Origin: Spartobacteria bacterium UBA5019
GTDB lineage: Bacteria; Verrucomicrobiota; Verrucomicrobiia; Chthoniobacterales; Terrimicrobiaceae
Assembly: GCA_002396485.1 (NCBI GenBank)
Contig: DGXZ01000043.1
Coordinates: 1 to 34,990, forward strand
DNA length: 34,990 nt
Direction of reading: 5' to 3'
In this document: piece by piece, positions 14,689 through 23,469 of the stretch
Position numbering within the stretch: position 1 is the first letter of the stretch
Layout: each line of letters begins with the position of its first letter
The notes under the pieces: generated by a model
What the model was told of the DNA's origin: nothing
Database searches by the model: none
The model's input: the letters and a program-made list of their open reading frames with translations, nothing else
Made by a program: the position numbers and the translations under genes

Positions 14689-16296
14689 ATGAAACAAGCA
14701 CTCCAGCAAATTACCAAAATTTGGAGCGAACTGAACCCGATCCATCGTGTCATTGTATCCGCCGCAGGCGTCGCAGTGGCATTGGGGATCGGGGCCATGC
14801 TCTACTGGGCCCAAAAGCCTGATATGAAGCTCCTCTACGGCAAACTCGGCGAAAAAGAAGCCGCCGAGGTAGTCAAAGAACTCGAGGCGCAGAGCATCCC
14901 GTTTCAAATCGGCGGGGGCGGCGCCTCCATCTATGTGGATTCAAAGGATGTTTACCGCGTCCGCATGAATTTGGCTTCCAAGGGCCTACCAACTGCAGAC
15001 GGCGTCGGATTTGAAATCTTTGATCGCAGTAATTTTGGCATCAGTGACTTCGTTCAGCGCACAAACTACACCCGCGCCCTCCAAGGCGAGCTGAGCCGCA
15101 CAGTGGCCCAGATGCAGGGAGTCAAGTCGGCACGCGTCATGGTTGTCCTTCCCGAGAGCCGACTCCTGGTCCGGACCACCGACTCGCGCCCAACAGCATC
15201 GGTGTTTGTAGATACCGGCAGCGCCCAGCTGGACAAGGCCGCCGTCAATTCCATCCGCTCGCTGGTGGCCAGCTCGGTGGAAGGTCTGAAAGTCGATGAT
15301 GTCGCTGTGATCGACAACGCCGGCAATGTTCTTTCCGAGGATTTGAAATCCGACCCCCAGCTGGGCAATGCGTCCAGTGTCGTGAAATACAAGCAGCAGA
15401 CTGAAGAATATCTTGCCTCGAAAGTCGAAACCATGCTCGCGAAGGTTCTCGGTGCAGGAAATTCCGTGGTTCGCGTTTCGGCAACAATCAACACCGAGGC
15501 AGCGACTATGACCGAGGAGCGCTTCGACCCGGAGGGTCAGGTTCCACGACAGGAGGTCACAATAGAGGACAGCACCTCCACCAATGAAACCAATGCGGAG
15601 CAAGCCCAAGGAGCAGGAGTCGCAGCGAATACAGCAACCCAACCTGCTCAGGCAAACAAGCAAGGCCCAACAAAGGCAAGCAATACCTCCCGCTCATCCA
15701 AGACGCAGAGTTACGAGATCAATAAAACTCTTACGAACACTGTCAAAAATCCCGGCTCCATCACTCGGATCACCGCAGCGGTCTTCCTTGCGGAAAAATC
15801 CTCCGAGACTGGTGAACTCACCCCAAGAACGCCCGAGCAGATCAACGAACTTCGCAGCATGGTGATCAATGCCTTGGGTATCGAAGTTCCAAAGAACGAA
15901 AATCCCTCTTCTTTTGTTTCCATCAAGGAAGTGGCCTTCCCGTCCACAGTGACAGCCGGCGCACCTCTCACAGACAAAGTTGGCGGCTATGTCGAAATGA
16001 TCCGCCCGATCGCCGCGCTGGCCGTCGCCGGCATCGTCTTCGCCATTTTCTTCTTCATGCTCCGCCGCGCGAAACCCGAGGAGATTTCCTTTGAACTTGT
16101 GGACGAAAACACCAACACACCGCACCCAGCGGGCGCACTGCCGGATATCGGCGGTGCAGAAGACCCCGCATCCTTCCTTCCGGCCGCCAAGAACCTTAAG
16201 GTCTCTCCGGAACTTCTCAACTCACTCATCCGCCAAAAACCGGAGAATGTGGGCGCCACCCTGCGCGAGTGGCTCATCAACAAAAACAACTCCTAA
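14689..16296 (+). CDS. fliF: Flagellar MS-ring protein FliF
   Basis: A 535-aa inner-membrane protein that forms the MS ring and the housing for the export gate. Two membrane segments are visible, at about 20-42 (VIVSAAGVAVALGIGAMLYW) and about 440-458 (IAALAVAGIVFAIFFFML), flanking a large periplasmic region with secretin-like ring domains (for example RTNYTRALQGELSRTVAQMQGVKSARVMVVLP). A Gln/Thr/Ala-rich low-complexity stretch at about 300-345 is the variable loop. The C-terminal tail LIRQKPENVGATLREWL is the FliG-binding helix. Three bases separate it from fliG. Confidence 0.96.
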   Translation: MKQALQQITKIWSELNPIHRVIVSAAGVAVALGIGAMLYWAQKPDMKLLYGKLGEKEAAEVVKELEAQSIPFQIGGGGASIYVDSKDVYRVRMNLASKGLPTADGVGFEIFDRSNFGISDFVQRTNYTRALQGELSRTVAQMQGVKSARVMVVLPESRLLVRTTDSRPTASVFVDTGSAQLDKAAVNSIRSLVASSVEGLKVDDVAVIDNAGNVLSEDLKSDPQLGNASSVVKYKQQTEEYLASKVETMLAKVLGAGNSVVRVSATINTEAATMTEERFDPEGQVPRQEVTIEDSTSTNETNAEQAQGAGVAANTATQPAQANKQGPTKASNTSRSSKTQSYEINKTLTNTVKNPGSITRITAAVFLAEKSSETGELTPRTPEQINELRSMVINALGIEVPKNENPSSFVSIKEVAFPSTVTAGAPLTDKVGGYVEMIRPIAALAVAGIVFAIFFFMLRRAKPEEISFELVDENTNTPHPAGALPDIGGAEDPASFLPAAKNLKVSPELLNSLIRQKPENVGATLREWLINKNNS

Positions 16297-16299
16297 GCC

Positions 16300-17322
16300 A
16301 TGCCTACCGCAGAATTTGAAACGATGTCCAAAACGCAGAAACTCGCTGCGTTTTTCATCATTGTCGGCCCTGACTTGGCTCCTGAGCTCATGAAGCAACT
16401 CCGCGACCCGGAAATTGAAGCCGTGGCGCGAGAGATGGCCTCGATGGATGTCGTGGATTTCAAACTCCAAGAGAAAATCCTCGATGAATTTTGCGGATTG
16501 ATCGGCGATGGCCTCTCCACAGCCCTCGGAGGCATGGCTTTTGCCCAGCGTGCGCTTGAGGCTGCCAGAGGCCCTCAAGCTGCCTCAAGCATCCTGCTCC
16601 GGGCTCTTCCAGCCAGCAACTCGATCGATGCCGTGCGCGAACTCAGCCAAATGGATTCGCGGCAGATTTTCAACATCATCAAACACGAGCAACCGCAGAC
16701 CGTTGCGTTCATCCTTTCCTACCTCGACGGACGCCAGGTCTCCCAGATCATCCCACTCTTTTCACCCGAAGCCCGAGAAGAAATCGTAGAGCGCTTGGGA
16801 ACTATGGATTCCATTTCCAGCGAACTCATCAATAAGGTTCTGCGTAGTCTCGGCAAGCATCTCTCCACCGGTCCGCAGCAATACAGCATGCACAAACGCG
16901 GCGGGGCGCAGGCAGCGGCGCAACTCCTCAAGTCCCTCGACAAGGACCTCAGCAAAAACCTGCTCGGCCGCATCGAGGAGCGCAACGCCGAACTGGGCGA
17001 AGCGATCCGCAAACGGCTTTTCAACTTCGAAGATATTTCGATTCTCACTCAACGCGACGTGCAGCGCCTGCTGCGCGATGTGGAAACGCAGGAACTTGCT
17101 GTTGCGATGAAAAACGCATCCGAGGCCGTCAAACGCGTGTTCTTTGGAGCCATGTCGAAACGCGCATCAGAGTCACTCAAGGAAGAAATCGAAATCCAGG
17201 GCCCCGTCCGCAATAAGGATGTTGAGGCGGCCCAAGACCGCATCATCGCTCAGATCATGCAACTCTCCGAGGCTGGAGAAATTGATATCTCCCAGGAGGA
17301 CTCCAGTGAATCCGCAGTCTAG
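16300..17322 (+). CDS. fliG: Flagellar motor switch protein FliG
   Basis: A 340-aa cytoplasmic rotor protein. The N-terminal domain (about 1-100) binds FliF, the middle domain has KHEQPQTVAFILSYLDGRQ (about 128-146; Gln replaces the usual His of EHPQ), and the C-terminal ring domain (about 190-320) carries the charged helix region LTQRDVQRLLRDVETQELAVAMKNA that meets the stator MotA. An internal ATG at 16324 is a possible alternative start. The end overlaps fliH by 17 bases, suggesting coupled translation. Confidence 0.96.
   Translation: MPTAEFETMSKTQKLAAFFIIVGPDLAPELMKQLRDPEIEAVAREMASMDVVDFKLQEKILDEFCGLIGDGLSTALGGMAFAQRALEAARGPQAASSILLRALPASNSIDAVRELSQMDSRQIFNIIKHEQPQTVAFILSYLDGRQVSQIIPLFSPEAREEIVERLGTMDSISSELINKVLRSLGKHLSTGPQQYSMHKRGGAQAAAQLLKSLDKDLSKNLLGRIEERNAELGEAIRKRLFNFEDISILTQRDVQRLLRDVETQELAVAMKNASEAVKRVFFGAMSKRASESLKEEIEIQGPVRNKDVEAAQDRIIAQIMQLSEAGEIDISQEDSSESAV
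17294..17300 (+). promoter_or_regulatory. Ribosome binding site fixing the fliH start
   Basis: AGGAGGA ends five bases before a GTG at 17306, inside the end of fliG. This is one of the few strong Shine-Dalgarno sequences in the locus and decides the fliH start. Confidence 0.75.
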
Positions 17323-17908
17323 AGCGATCGACTTCACCGCCGTGCCGGTGGCGATCACCATGGTGAAGGGGATTCTTCCTGTGATGGAAGATCCCATCGA
17401 TACCCGCGTGAGCATGGAAGAGTACGAAGCTGCTTGTCAGGAGGCCTACAACCGGGGCTTCCATGAGGCCACCGAGGCGCTCACAAACCAGATCGCCGAG
17501 CAGCGCGCCGAAGTCGCCCAGCTACAGGATGCCGTTTTCAAGAACCTTGCCGAACAGTCAGAAACTCTCGCCCATGAGGTTTCCCAAATTTTGCCGGATC
17601 TCATTCTCGAGATCACCCACCGCGTGCTGGCGGGCTTCAAACCCGATACCGAGACCGTTCGCAACTCCATTTCCGAAACCCTCGCCGAAGTGTCCCCGGG
17701 CTCGACCGATGTGGAGATTCGCCTCCACCCTCATGATCTCGCCTTGGTGCAAGGCGTCGATGCGGAGCTTGAGCAGAGATACCCCGGTATTAAATTAACC
17801 CCAGACCCCGAACTCACCCCTGGCGACTGCGTGGCCAAAAGCCGATTTGGCATGATTGATGCCCGTGTTCTTACGAAACTTCAAAACGTGGCTCGCTCAC
17901 TGAAATGA
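17306..17908 (+). CDS. fliH: Flagellar export ATPase regulator FliH
   Basis: A 200-aa cytoplasmic protein that holds and regulates the export ATPase FliI. It starts at a GTG (V/M-NPQSRAIDF) preceded by AGGAGGA, 17 bases before the fliG stop; the open frame extends upstream inside fliG but lacks support. A coiled-coil region (about 40-95, EEYEAACQEAYNRGFHEATEAL and following) precedes the C-terminal FliH/HrpE-like domain with LPDLILEITHRVLAGF and the VEIRLHPHDLALVQ strand. GDCVAKSRFGMIDARVLTKL closes the family domain. Its stop overlaps the fliI ATG by four bases. Confidence 0.92.
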   Translation: MNPQSRAIDFTAVPVAITMVKGILPVMEDPIDTRVSMEEYEAACQEAYNRGFHEATEALTNQIAEQRAEVAQLQDAVFKNLAEQSETLAHEVSQILPDLILEITHRVLAGFKPDTETVRNSISETLAEVSPGSTDVEIRLHPHDLALVQGVDAELEQRYPGIKLTPDPELTPGDCVAKSRFGMIDARVLTKLQNVARSLK

Positions 17909-19233
17909 AACAAGGATCGCCCATTCTGCCTGCGCTCATGCAAAACCTGCGCGGCCGCATTGAATCCACCACCCCTTTGGTGAGAATGGGCGAAGTCGTG
18001 CAGGTCACGGGACTCGTTATCGAATCCGTTGGGCCCAATGTTTCCCTCGGCGATATCTGCGAAATCCGCTCCCCCCGCCTCAACGGCCTGCAAGCCGAAG
18101 TGGTCGGCTTTCGCGACCACCGCGTTCTCCTCATGCCCCTCGGCGAGATGCAGGAAATTCATGCAGGCTGCGAAGTCGCTGCCACGGGCCGCGCCGCAGG
18201 CATCAATGTCAGTGACGCCCTGATCGGCCGAATCATTGATGGCATCGGCCGTCCCATTGATGGCAAAGGCCCACTTCCAGGAGGCACACTCCGCCCGCTC
18301 CATTGCCAACCGCCCAACCCCCTCACCCGCCAGCGTATTCTCAAGCCCTTCCAAACAGGTGTGAAATCCCTCGACCTTTTCACCCCCGTGGGCCGAGGTC
18401 AGCGTCTGGGCATTTTTGCAGGCTCGGGAGTCGGCAAATCCACCCTTCTCGGTATGATTGCCCGTGGAGCCGAGTCGGATATCAATGTCATCGCCCTCAT
18501 CGGTGAGCGTGGGCGTGAACTCCGTGAATTCATCGAAAAAGATCTCGGTCCGGAAGGCATGGCACGTTCGATCATCGTCGTTTCGACCTCGGACCAACCT
18601 GCCCTCATACGCCGCCGCGCCGCCCACATCGCCACAGCCATCGCCGAGCATTTCCGCGACGAGGGCAGAAAAGTCCTCTTCATGATGGATTCCGTGACCC
18701 GCTACGCCATGGCCCAGCGCGAAATCGGCCTTGCCGTGAGAGAACCCCCAACAAGCCGTGGCTACACACCATCCGTTTTTTCCGTCCTGCCCCGCCTGCT
18801 TGAACGCACCGGCAATGCCGAGCACGGTTCGATCACAGCCCTCTACACCGTGCTTGTGGATGGCGACGACATGAACGAACCAATCGCGGATGCCGTTCGA
18901 GGCATCCTCGACGGCCATGTCGTTCTCAGTCGGGCCCTCGCCACTGCGAATCACTTTCCGGCGGTGGATGTCTTGGAGAGCGTCAGTCGTGTGACTCTGG
19001 AAATCTGCTCAAAAGAAGAACTGCAATCCATCGGCACAGCGCGCGACCTGCTCGCCGCCTATCGAAAAAACGAGGACGTCATCACCATCGGTGCCTACAC
19101 GAAGGGCAGCAACGCTCACGTCGATCTCGCGATCGAAAAAACTCCGCTCCTGCGCAACCTCCTTCGCCAACCCATCGAAGACAAATGGACGAGGGATAAA
19201 AGCTTCACCGAACTCGCAAAAATCGTCGCATGA
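17905..19233 (+). CDS. fliI: Flagellum-specific export ATPase FliI
   Basis: A 442-aa F1-beta-like ATPase that energises substrate unloading at the export gate. Seen: an N-terminal beta barrel (about 25-95), GRIIDGIGRPIDGKGP (108-123), Walker A GSGVGKST (173-180), the catalytic-loop ERGREL (201-206), Walker B VLFMMDSVTRYA (D262), the type III ATPase signature REPPTSRGYTPSVFS, and VDGDDMNEPIADAVRGILDGH. All catalytic elements are intact and the length is usual for FliI. It is overlapped by fliH (ATGA) at the start and by fliJ at the end. Confidence 0.97.
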   Translation: MKQGSPILPALMQNLRGRIESTTPLVRMGEVVQVTGLVIESVGPNVSLGDICEIRSPRLNGLQAEVVGFRDHRVLLMPLGEMQEIHAGCEVAATGRAAGINVSDALIGRIIDGIGRPIDGKGPLPGGTLRPLHCQPPNPLTRQRILKPFQTGVKSLDLFTPVGRGQRLGIFAGSGVGKSTLLGMIARGAESDINVIALIGERGRELREFIEKDLGPEGMARSIIVVSTSDQPALIRRRAAHIATAIAEHFRDEGRKVLFMMDSVTRYAMAQREIGLAVREPPTSRGYTPSVFSVLPRLLERTGNAEHGSITALYTVLVDGDDMNEPIADAVRGILDGHVVLSRALATANHFPAVDVLESVSRVTLEICSKEELQSIGTARDLLAAYRKNEDVITIGAYTKGSNAHVDLAIEKTPLLRNLLRQPIEDKWTRDKSFTELAKIVA

Positions 19234-19673
19234 CCCGGAAAAAATATAGTCTCCAGACCGTGCTCGATCTCCGTGAAAAAGCGAAAGACAAAGCCTCGGA
19301 AATCTTTGCCGCCGCCGTGCGCGACCGCGATCTAGCCGCCGCCCGTGTGGCTGAAGCCACCGCCCGCTTGGAGGAACTCACCCGCATGATCAGCGGAGAG
19401 CGTTTCCCTGCCTGGGTGCGCGAACAAGGCTGGAACGCCCTCAACGCCCAGCGCGACCTCCTCCGCACACTCCAAAACCGTCTCGCGCAAGAGGAGCAAA
19501 AAGTCGCCGCCAAACGCGAACTCCTCATCGCAGCCGACCGCGACCACCAACTCGTTCTGAAGCTCCGCGAAAAATGGCTCGCCAACATCCAACTCGAAGC
19601 CGCCCGCGCCGAAGAAAAACAACTTGAAGATTTTGTCACCGCAACCCGCTTTCTCCAAACCGCCATCCGATAA
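19230..19673 (+). CDS. fliJ: Flagellar export chaperone FliJ
   Basis: A 147-aa, highly charged, almost wholly coiled-coil protein of FliJ size. It begins RKKYSLQTVLDLREKAKDKA, the typical FliJ opening, and ends in LEDFVTATRFLQTAIR. FliJ is the stalk of the FliI hexamer and contacts FlhA. Its ATG overlaps the fliI stop (ATGA), which fixes the start and supports the assignment, because FliJ has little sequence conservation. It directly abuts the next gene. Confidence 0.85.
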   Translation: MTRKKYSLQTVLDLREKAKDKASEIFAAAVRDRDLAAARVAEATARLEELTRMISGERFPAWVREQGWNALNAQRDLLRTLQNRLAQEEQKVAAKRELLIAADRDHQLVLKLREKWLANIQLEAARAEEKQLEDFVTATRFLQTAIR

Positions 19674-20348
19674 ATGAACGCCAACACACCCACACTCAAT
19701 CCGTTCTCCGAAGCCGACCAGAAACCCTCCTCCAGCTGGGGCCTCATCCTCCTCGCCGTGATCCTCGGCACGGCCACAGCCGCAGGCGTCCTCCTCCTCA
19801 AGTGGCCATCCGTGACCACCCTGCCTGCAGAGCCTCCGGCTACACGGACAAAGATAAAATCCCAATCCAAGGACTGGGATTTCTACACCGCCGAGATCGA
19901 CAACCTCCTTCAGGAACTCCAAAAACAGCGCACCGCCTACGAGATCAAGACCAAGGACCTCGGCGCCGTCGAAATGCGCATCGAAGCCGAAAAGCAGGAA
20001 CTCCTCCGCCTCCGCGCCGAAATCCAAAAGATGCGCGACGACCTCACCACCCAGACCACCGAACTCCTCAGTACAGAGAAATCCAATGTCCGCAACCTCG
20101 CCCGCACCTACGCGAGCATGAAACCAGCCGAAGCCGTCGCCATCCTCGCTCAAATGTCTGATGCCAATATCGTCAAACTCCTCGCAACCATGAAAGCCGA
20201 CATCGTTGCCAAAATCCTCGGCGAAATGGCCAAAACCAAAGATCCCGCAGCCCCGCTCGACTCCAAAACCACACTCGCCAACCGCGCCGCAGTCATCAGC
20301 GACCAACTCCGCCTCTTTAAAAACGAGACCACCCAAGCGACACGATGA
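19674..20348 (+). CDS. MotE-like protein (MgtE N-terminal-type domain)
   Basis: A 224-aa protein with one membrane segment (about 22-42, WGLILLAVILGTATAAGVLLL), a periplasmic coiled coil (about 65-145) and a C-terminal helical domain with YASMKPAEAVAILAQMSDANIVKLLATMKADIVAKILGEM (about 146-185). That segment matches the MgtE intracellular N-domain found in MotE-type proteins encoded beside fliJ/fliK. Members are thought to support the stator; MotE of Rhizobiales is a MotC chaperone. The exact role here is inferred. It begins directly after the fliJ stop and overlaps fliK by four bases. Confidence 0.75.
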   Translation: MNANTPTLNPFSEADQKPSSSWGLILLAVILGTATAAGVLLLKWPSVTTLPAEPPATRTKIKSQSKDWDFYTAEIDNLLQELQKQRTAYEIKTKDLGAVEMRIEAEKQELLRLRAEIQKMRDDLTTQTTELLSTEKSNVRNLARTYASMKPAEAVAILAQMSDANIVKLLATMKADIVAKILGEMAKTKDPAAPLDSKTTLANRAAVISDQLRLFKNETTQATR

Positions 20349-21517
20349 CCTCCCCGCTTCCAACCCCACAGACGAAGTCAGGCTCTCTGGAAGCCCGCAA
20401 TCTGGATGGTTCAGGGCTTTTACAATTAGCGACCGTTCCAAACGGCTCCCAACTCCCTTCCTTCGAGAGCTTCATTCCCAAAAACGACCAAAATGAACAA
20501 CAAGAAAAGGAACTAGAGGAAGTTGAAGCCGCAAAAAAACGCAAGCGCACCGCTGATGCGGCATTAGTTGCCGCACCCAGTCAACCCGATCAACCAGAAT
20601 TAGCCGCACCCTCCCTAGACGGAAGCCCAACAAAGCCAAACCCATCAGATACGCCGAATTCGCCGGATGCACCAACTCAGAGCTTAAAGCAGAAAGAAGC
20701 TCAGAACAAGGAAGTAGAAGAAATCGACTCTGAAATCGAGCAGGAAAAATCCGAAGCCGACTCCACTTACTCCAGCATTCTCGATACGAATAAAAAAAAC
20801 TCCGATGGCATAGAAAATGCTAAGCATGAGGATGAGATGATCTCGCTCACTACATTTGATGAAATGCAAGGCTCCTCGACTCCAAACATGAGTCAAGAGT
20901 CTTCAATCACTTCTGTGAGCCGCCTTGCTTCCGTAGCTTCCTTCGAACGCTCGACAGCCACATCCATCTCAGTCTCGAATGCCGAATCGGAATCCAACTT
21001 CTCTCAACTCATGTCCGGCAATCCCTCGGCCATGATACCGACAGACGCTCGTTCCAATTCAGCAAGCCCATCTGCAAAGGCTTCCGCTCTGTTTAAAGCC
21101 CTGCCACCGGAGCTTGAAAAATTCAAGCAATCAGGCCAATCCCAAATTCAACTCGATCTCCCCGTGGGCGATGGCGAGTCGGTGCGCATTCGCCTCAATA
21201 TCCGAGCAGGAGAAATCCGCTCGACTTTCATAACGGAATCCCCCGAGCTCCGCGAAGCTCTCCAAAAAGCTTGGCCGGAATTTACGGCAACGCACCGGAC
21301 CCCAAACCTCCAATTTGGAGAATCCAATTTCCAAGACGGTCTCACTCGTCAAAATAACACCCCTTTTGATCAAGGAAACCGACGCCAGTATCAACCGGAC
21401 TCAGATATTGCCGCTTTAGCCATCAAATCGACATCCACAAGCATCAAGCAACCCGCCCCCATTCATCAAAACCCTGCCGCTACGATCAGACAGGGTAAAG
21501 TTAACCTTTGGGCATAA
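20345..21517 (+). CDS. fliK: Flagellar hook-length control protein FliK
   Basis: A 390-aa protein with a long, low-complexity hydrophilic N-terminal region rich in Ser, Pro, Glu and Lys, and a compact C-terminal domain (about 252-315): IQLDLPVGDGESVRIRLNIRAGEIRSTFITESPELREALQKAWPEF. This is the strand-strand-helix pattern of the FliK/Flg_hook domain, which switches FlhB from hook to filament substrates. The typical LHPPELG signature is not visible. The position between the motE-like gene and flgD is standard for fliK. Composition is less GC-rich than its neighbours, as expected of a fast-evolving ruler region. Confidence 0.8.
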   Translation: MTSPLPTPQTKSGSLEARNLDGSGLLQLATVPNGSQLPSFESFIPKNDQNEQQEKELEEVEAAKKRKRTADAALVAAPSQPDQPELAAPSLDGSPTKPNPSDTPNSPDAPTQSLKQKEAQNKEVEEIDSEIEQEKSEADSTYSSILDTNKKNSDGIENAKHEDEMISLTTFDEMQGSSTPNMSQESSITSVSRLASVASFERSTATSISVSNAESESNFSQLMSGNPSAMIPTDARSNSASPSAKASALFKALPPELEKFKQSGQSQIQLDLPVGDGESVRIRLNIRAGEIRSTFITESPELREALQKAWPEFTATHRTPNLQFGESNFQDGLTRQNNTPFDQGNRRQYQPDSDIAALAIKSTSTSIKQPAPIHQNPAATIRQGKVNLWA

Positions 21518-21528
21518 TTTCTAAAAAA

Positions 21529-22017
21529 ATGGCTATTTCATCCGTAACCCCATCCACTCCAGCCAAAGACCCAATCACAGGCTTGGCAATGCAAAAAAAT
21601 ACAGGAAAACAAATGCTTGGAGCGGATGATTTCATGAAACTTCTGACGACGCAATTGACTTCCCAGGATCCGATGAATCCGATGAAGGATACGGAATTCA
21701 TTTCGCAAATGGCGAATTTCACTTCACTGGAGCAAATGCGAACCCTCTCGAAGTCCTTTGACAGCTTTACAACCGACCAGAAACTTGCCGTCGCGCCTTC
21801 TTATCTTGGTCGTCAAGTAACAGTGACCGATGCTGCCGGAGACACGACAGGCATCGTAGAGGCCATTAAGCTTAAAGACGGGCAACCCGCTATTGTGATC
21901 AACGGCAAGACATACGAGACCAAGCTTATAACCGGTATCGCGACAGCCCCTCCCCCACCTCCCGCTGTAAACACGGCAACACCAGCAACAACTTCACCCG
22001 CTAGCACTGAGTCGTAA
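21529..22017 (+). CDS. flgD: Flagellar hook capping protein FlgD
   Basis: A 162-aa hook scaffold protein. The N-terminal signature MLGADDFMKLLTTQLTSQDP, NPMKDTEFISQMANFTSLEQM (about 29-70) is clear. The C-terminal part is short: SYLGRQVTVTDAAGDTTGIVEAIKLKDGQPAIVI looks like a partial Tudor-like domain, followed by a Pro/Ala/Thr tail, and the usual FlgD Ig-like domain seems missing. The ATG at 21529 is chosen because the upstream in-frame codons overlap fliK. FlgD caps the growing hook and is later displaced. Confidence 0.92.
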   Translation: MAISSVTPSTPAKDPITGLAMQKNTGKQMLGADDFMKLLTTQLTSQDPMNPMKDTEFISQMANFTSLEQMRTLSKSFDSFTTDQKLAVAPSYLGRQVTVTDAAGDTTGIVEAIKLKDGQPAIVINGKTYETKLITGIATAPPPPPAVNTATPATTSPASTES

Positions 22018-22037
22018 CCTGAATAAAATAACACCTT

Positions 22038-22877
22038 ATGGCACTCTTAAATTCTTTCAACAGCGGCGTCTCTGCGGTTAAGACATTCAGCAAAAGCCTT
22101 GAAGTCATCGGTGATAACATTGCCAATGTGAACACAACAGGTTTCAAGGGGTCCCGCGTTACGAACCAAGACAGCTTCAGCGAGACGCTCAATCGCTCCG
22201 CCCCTGCAAACGGAGATATTCCCGGAGCAAATACAATGCAAATTGGCCAAGGGACAAGCGTTGCGAGCGTGAGCCAGCGTTTTACACAAGGCGTTCTGAG
22301 CACGACCGGAGGGCCGGCGGACTTAGGCGTTTCGGGCAAAGGGTTTTTTAAAGTTCAAGATCCTGAGACGCAGAATTTTTATTATACTCGAGCTGGTGAT
22401 TTTCGCCTTGATGATACCGGCAACCTGCTGACAAATGACGGAATGAATGTGATGATGGGAACTGGAAAAGTCGTTATTCCTCCAACCGAAGGAACGAATC
22501 CCCTTCAGTCCTACAAGATCGATAAGAATGGTGAAGTCTCGGCATATTATGCCAACGGCACAAGCGCTACACCCATCGGCCAAATCCTCCTGACATCGTT
22601 CGCGAATCCTAATGCTCTAGAGCGGATTTCTGGGAACCTCCTCACCAACCCCGGCGGAGAAGCCGGCGGAGCTGGCGCAGCGGGAGCCACTGAAGCCACG
22701 GCGGCCAATGCCACTCTCTTCGGCGATATCATCCAAGGCACATTGGAACTTTCCAATGTCGACCTGACACAACAATTCTCCGATCTCATCGTCGCTCAGC
22801 GCGCTTTCCAGGCGGGTTCGCGTGTGATTACGGTCTCCGACTCCGTGATGGAAGAGATCGTTAATCTCAAGCGCTAA
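22038..22877 (+). CDS. flgE: Flagellar hook/rod protein, FlgE-like, short form
   Basis: A 279-aa member of the FlgE/FlgF/FlgG family. Seen: LEVIGDNIANVNTTGFKGSR (about 21-40), LGVSGKGFFKV, FYYTRAGDFRLDDTGNLL, and the C-terminal GTLELSNVDLTQQFSDLIVAQRAFQAGSRVITVSDSVMEEIVNLKR. Hook proteins are normally about 400 residues or more; this one is FlgG-sized and lacks room for the outer hook domain. The position right after flgD argues for FlgE, but FlgG-like identity cannot be excluded by eye. A Gly/Ala-rich insert (about 209-230) precedes the C-terminal axial helix. Confidence 0.8.
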   Translation: MALLNSFNSGVSAVKTFSKSLEVIGDNIANVNTTGFKGSRVTNQDSFSETLNRSAPANGDIPGANTMQIGQGTSVASVSQRFTQGVLSTTGGPADLGVSGKGFFKVQDPETQNFYYTRAGDFRLDDTGNLLTNDGMNVMMGTGKVVIPPTEGTNPLQSYKIDKNGEVSAYYANGTSATPIGQILLTSFANPNALERISGNLLTNPGGEAGGAGAAGATEATAANATLFGDIIQGTLELSNVDLTQQFSDLIVAQRAFQAGSRVITVSDSVMEEIVNLKR

Positions 22878-22908
22878 GCGTCTCATTTTAGAAAACAAAA
22901 CAAACATT

Positions 22909-23430
22909 ATGCCAGCCAACGAATCAGATACAGCCAACCAAAACCTTGCAGCCCCGAAGAAATCCGGGAATCCTTTGATGCCGATCATCGCTGTGGTGAT
23001 CCTCGTCCCAGCCTTGGTTTACGGCGTTATGGATTTTGTCATTCTTCCCAAGCTCAAAGCGGCGGCAGGCACTGCCAAGCACGCGGATGACCATGGCGCG
23101 AAGACTGCGAAAACCGTTTCAGCACTTGGCGAACACACTGCCGAATTTGGCGGACTCGTCGTGAACCTCTCTGGAACGGGAAGCTCTCGCTATCTGCGAA
23201 CCAATTTTAAAGTGGCGAGCGCGGATGCCAAAATCGGCGACATCATGAAAGAAAACGAATCCCCGCTGCGCGATGCGGCGATCACGATTCTTTCTTCCCA
23301 AGCGCCATCTGCGCTGGACAACCCCGGCGGGCGTGAGGCTGTGCGCAAGCAACTGATTGCCAAGTTCAACAGCCTCCTCGGAGCCGAGGTGGTCGACCAA
23401 ATTTATTTCTCCGAATTCGTAATCCAATAA
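22909..23430 (+). CDS. fliL: Flagellar basal body-associated protein FliL
   Basis: A 173-aa membrane protein: cytoplasmic N-terminus, one membrane segment (about 23-45, LMPIIAVVILVPALVYGVMDFVI), a His/Lys-rich linker, and a periplasmic FliL domain (GGLVVNLSGTGSSRYLRTNFKV, then LRDAAITILSS, GREAVRKQLIAKFNSLLG and a final IYFSEFVIQ strand). FliL surrounds the stator and supports torque. 31 bases after flgE, with an A/C-rich leader (AAACAAAACAAACATT) and no Shine-Dalgarno sequence. Confidence 0.92.
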   Translation: MPANESDTANQNLAAPKKSGNPLMPIIAVVILVPALVYGVMDFVILPKLKAAAGTAKHADDHGAKTAKTVSALGEHTAEFGGLVVNLSGTGSSRYLRTNFKVASADAKIGDIMKENESPLRDAAITILSSQAPSALDNPGGREAVRKQLIAKFNSLLGAEVVDQIYFSEFVIQ

Positions 23431-23469
23431 CAGAAAGTCCAGCAACGATTTTCCAACCTTACACCTGAT

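Noticed and set aside
17144..17305. N-terminal extension of fliH inside fliG
   Set aside because: A strong AGGAGGA before the GTG at 17306 and the family N-terminus favour the short form.
17881..18954. Long - strand open frame (357 codons) opposite fliI
   Set aside because: Antisense shadow of a clear fliI; similar long antisense frames opposite recN, fliF, flhA and motA were rejected for the same reason.
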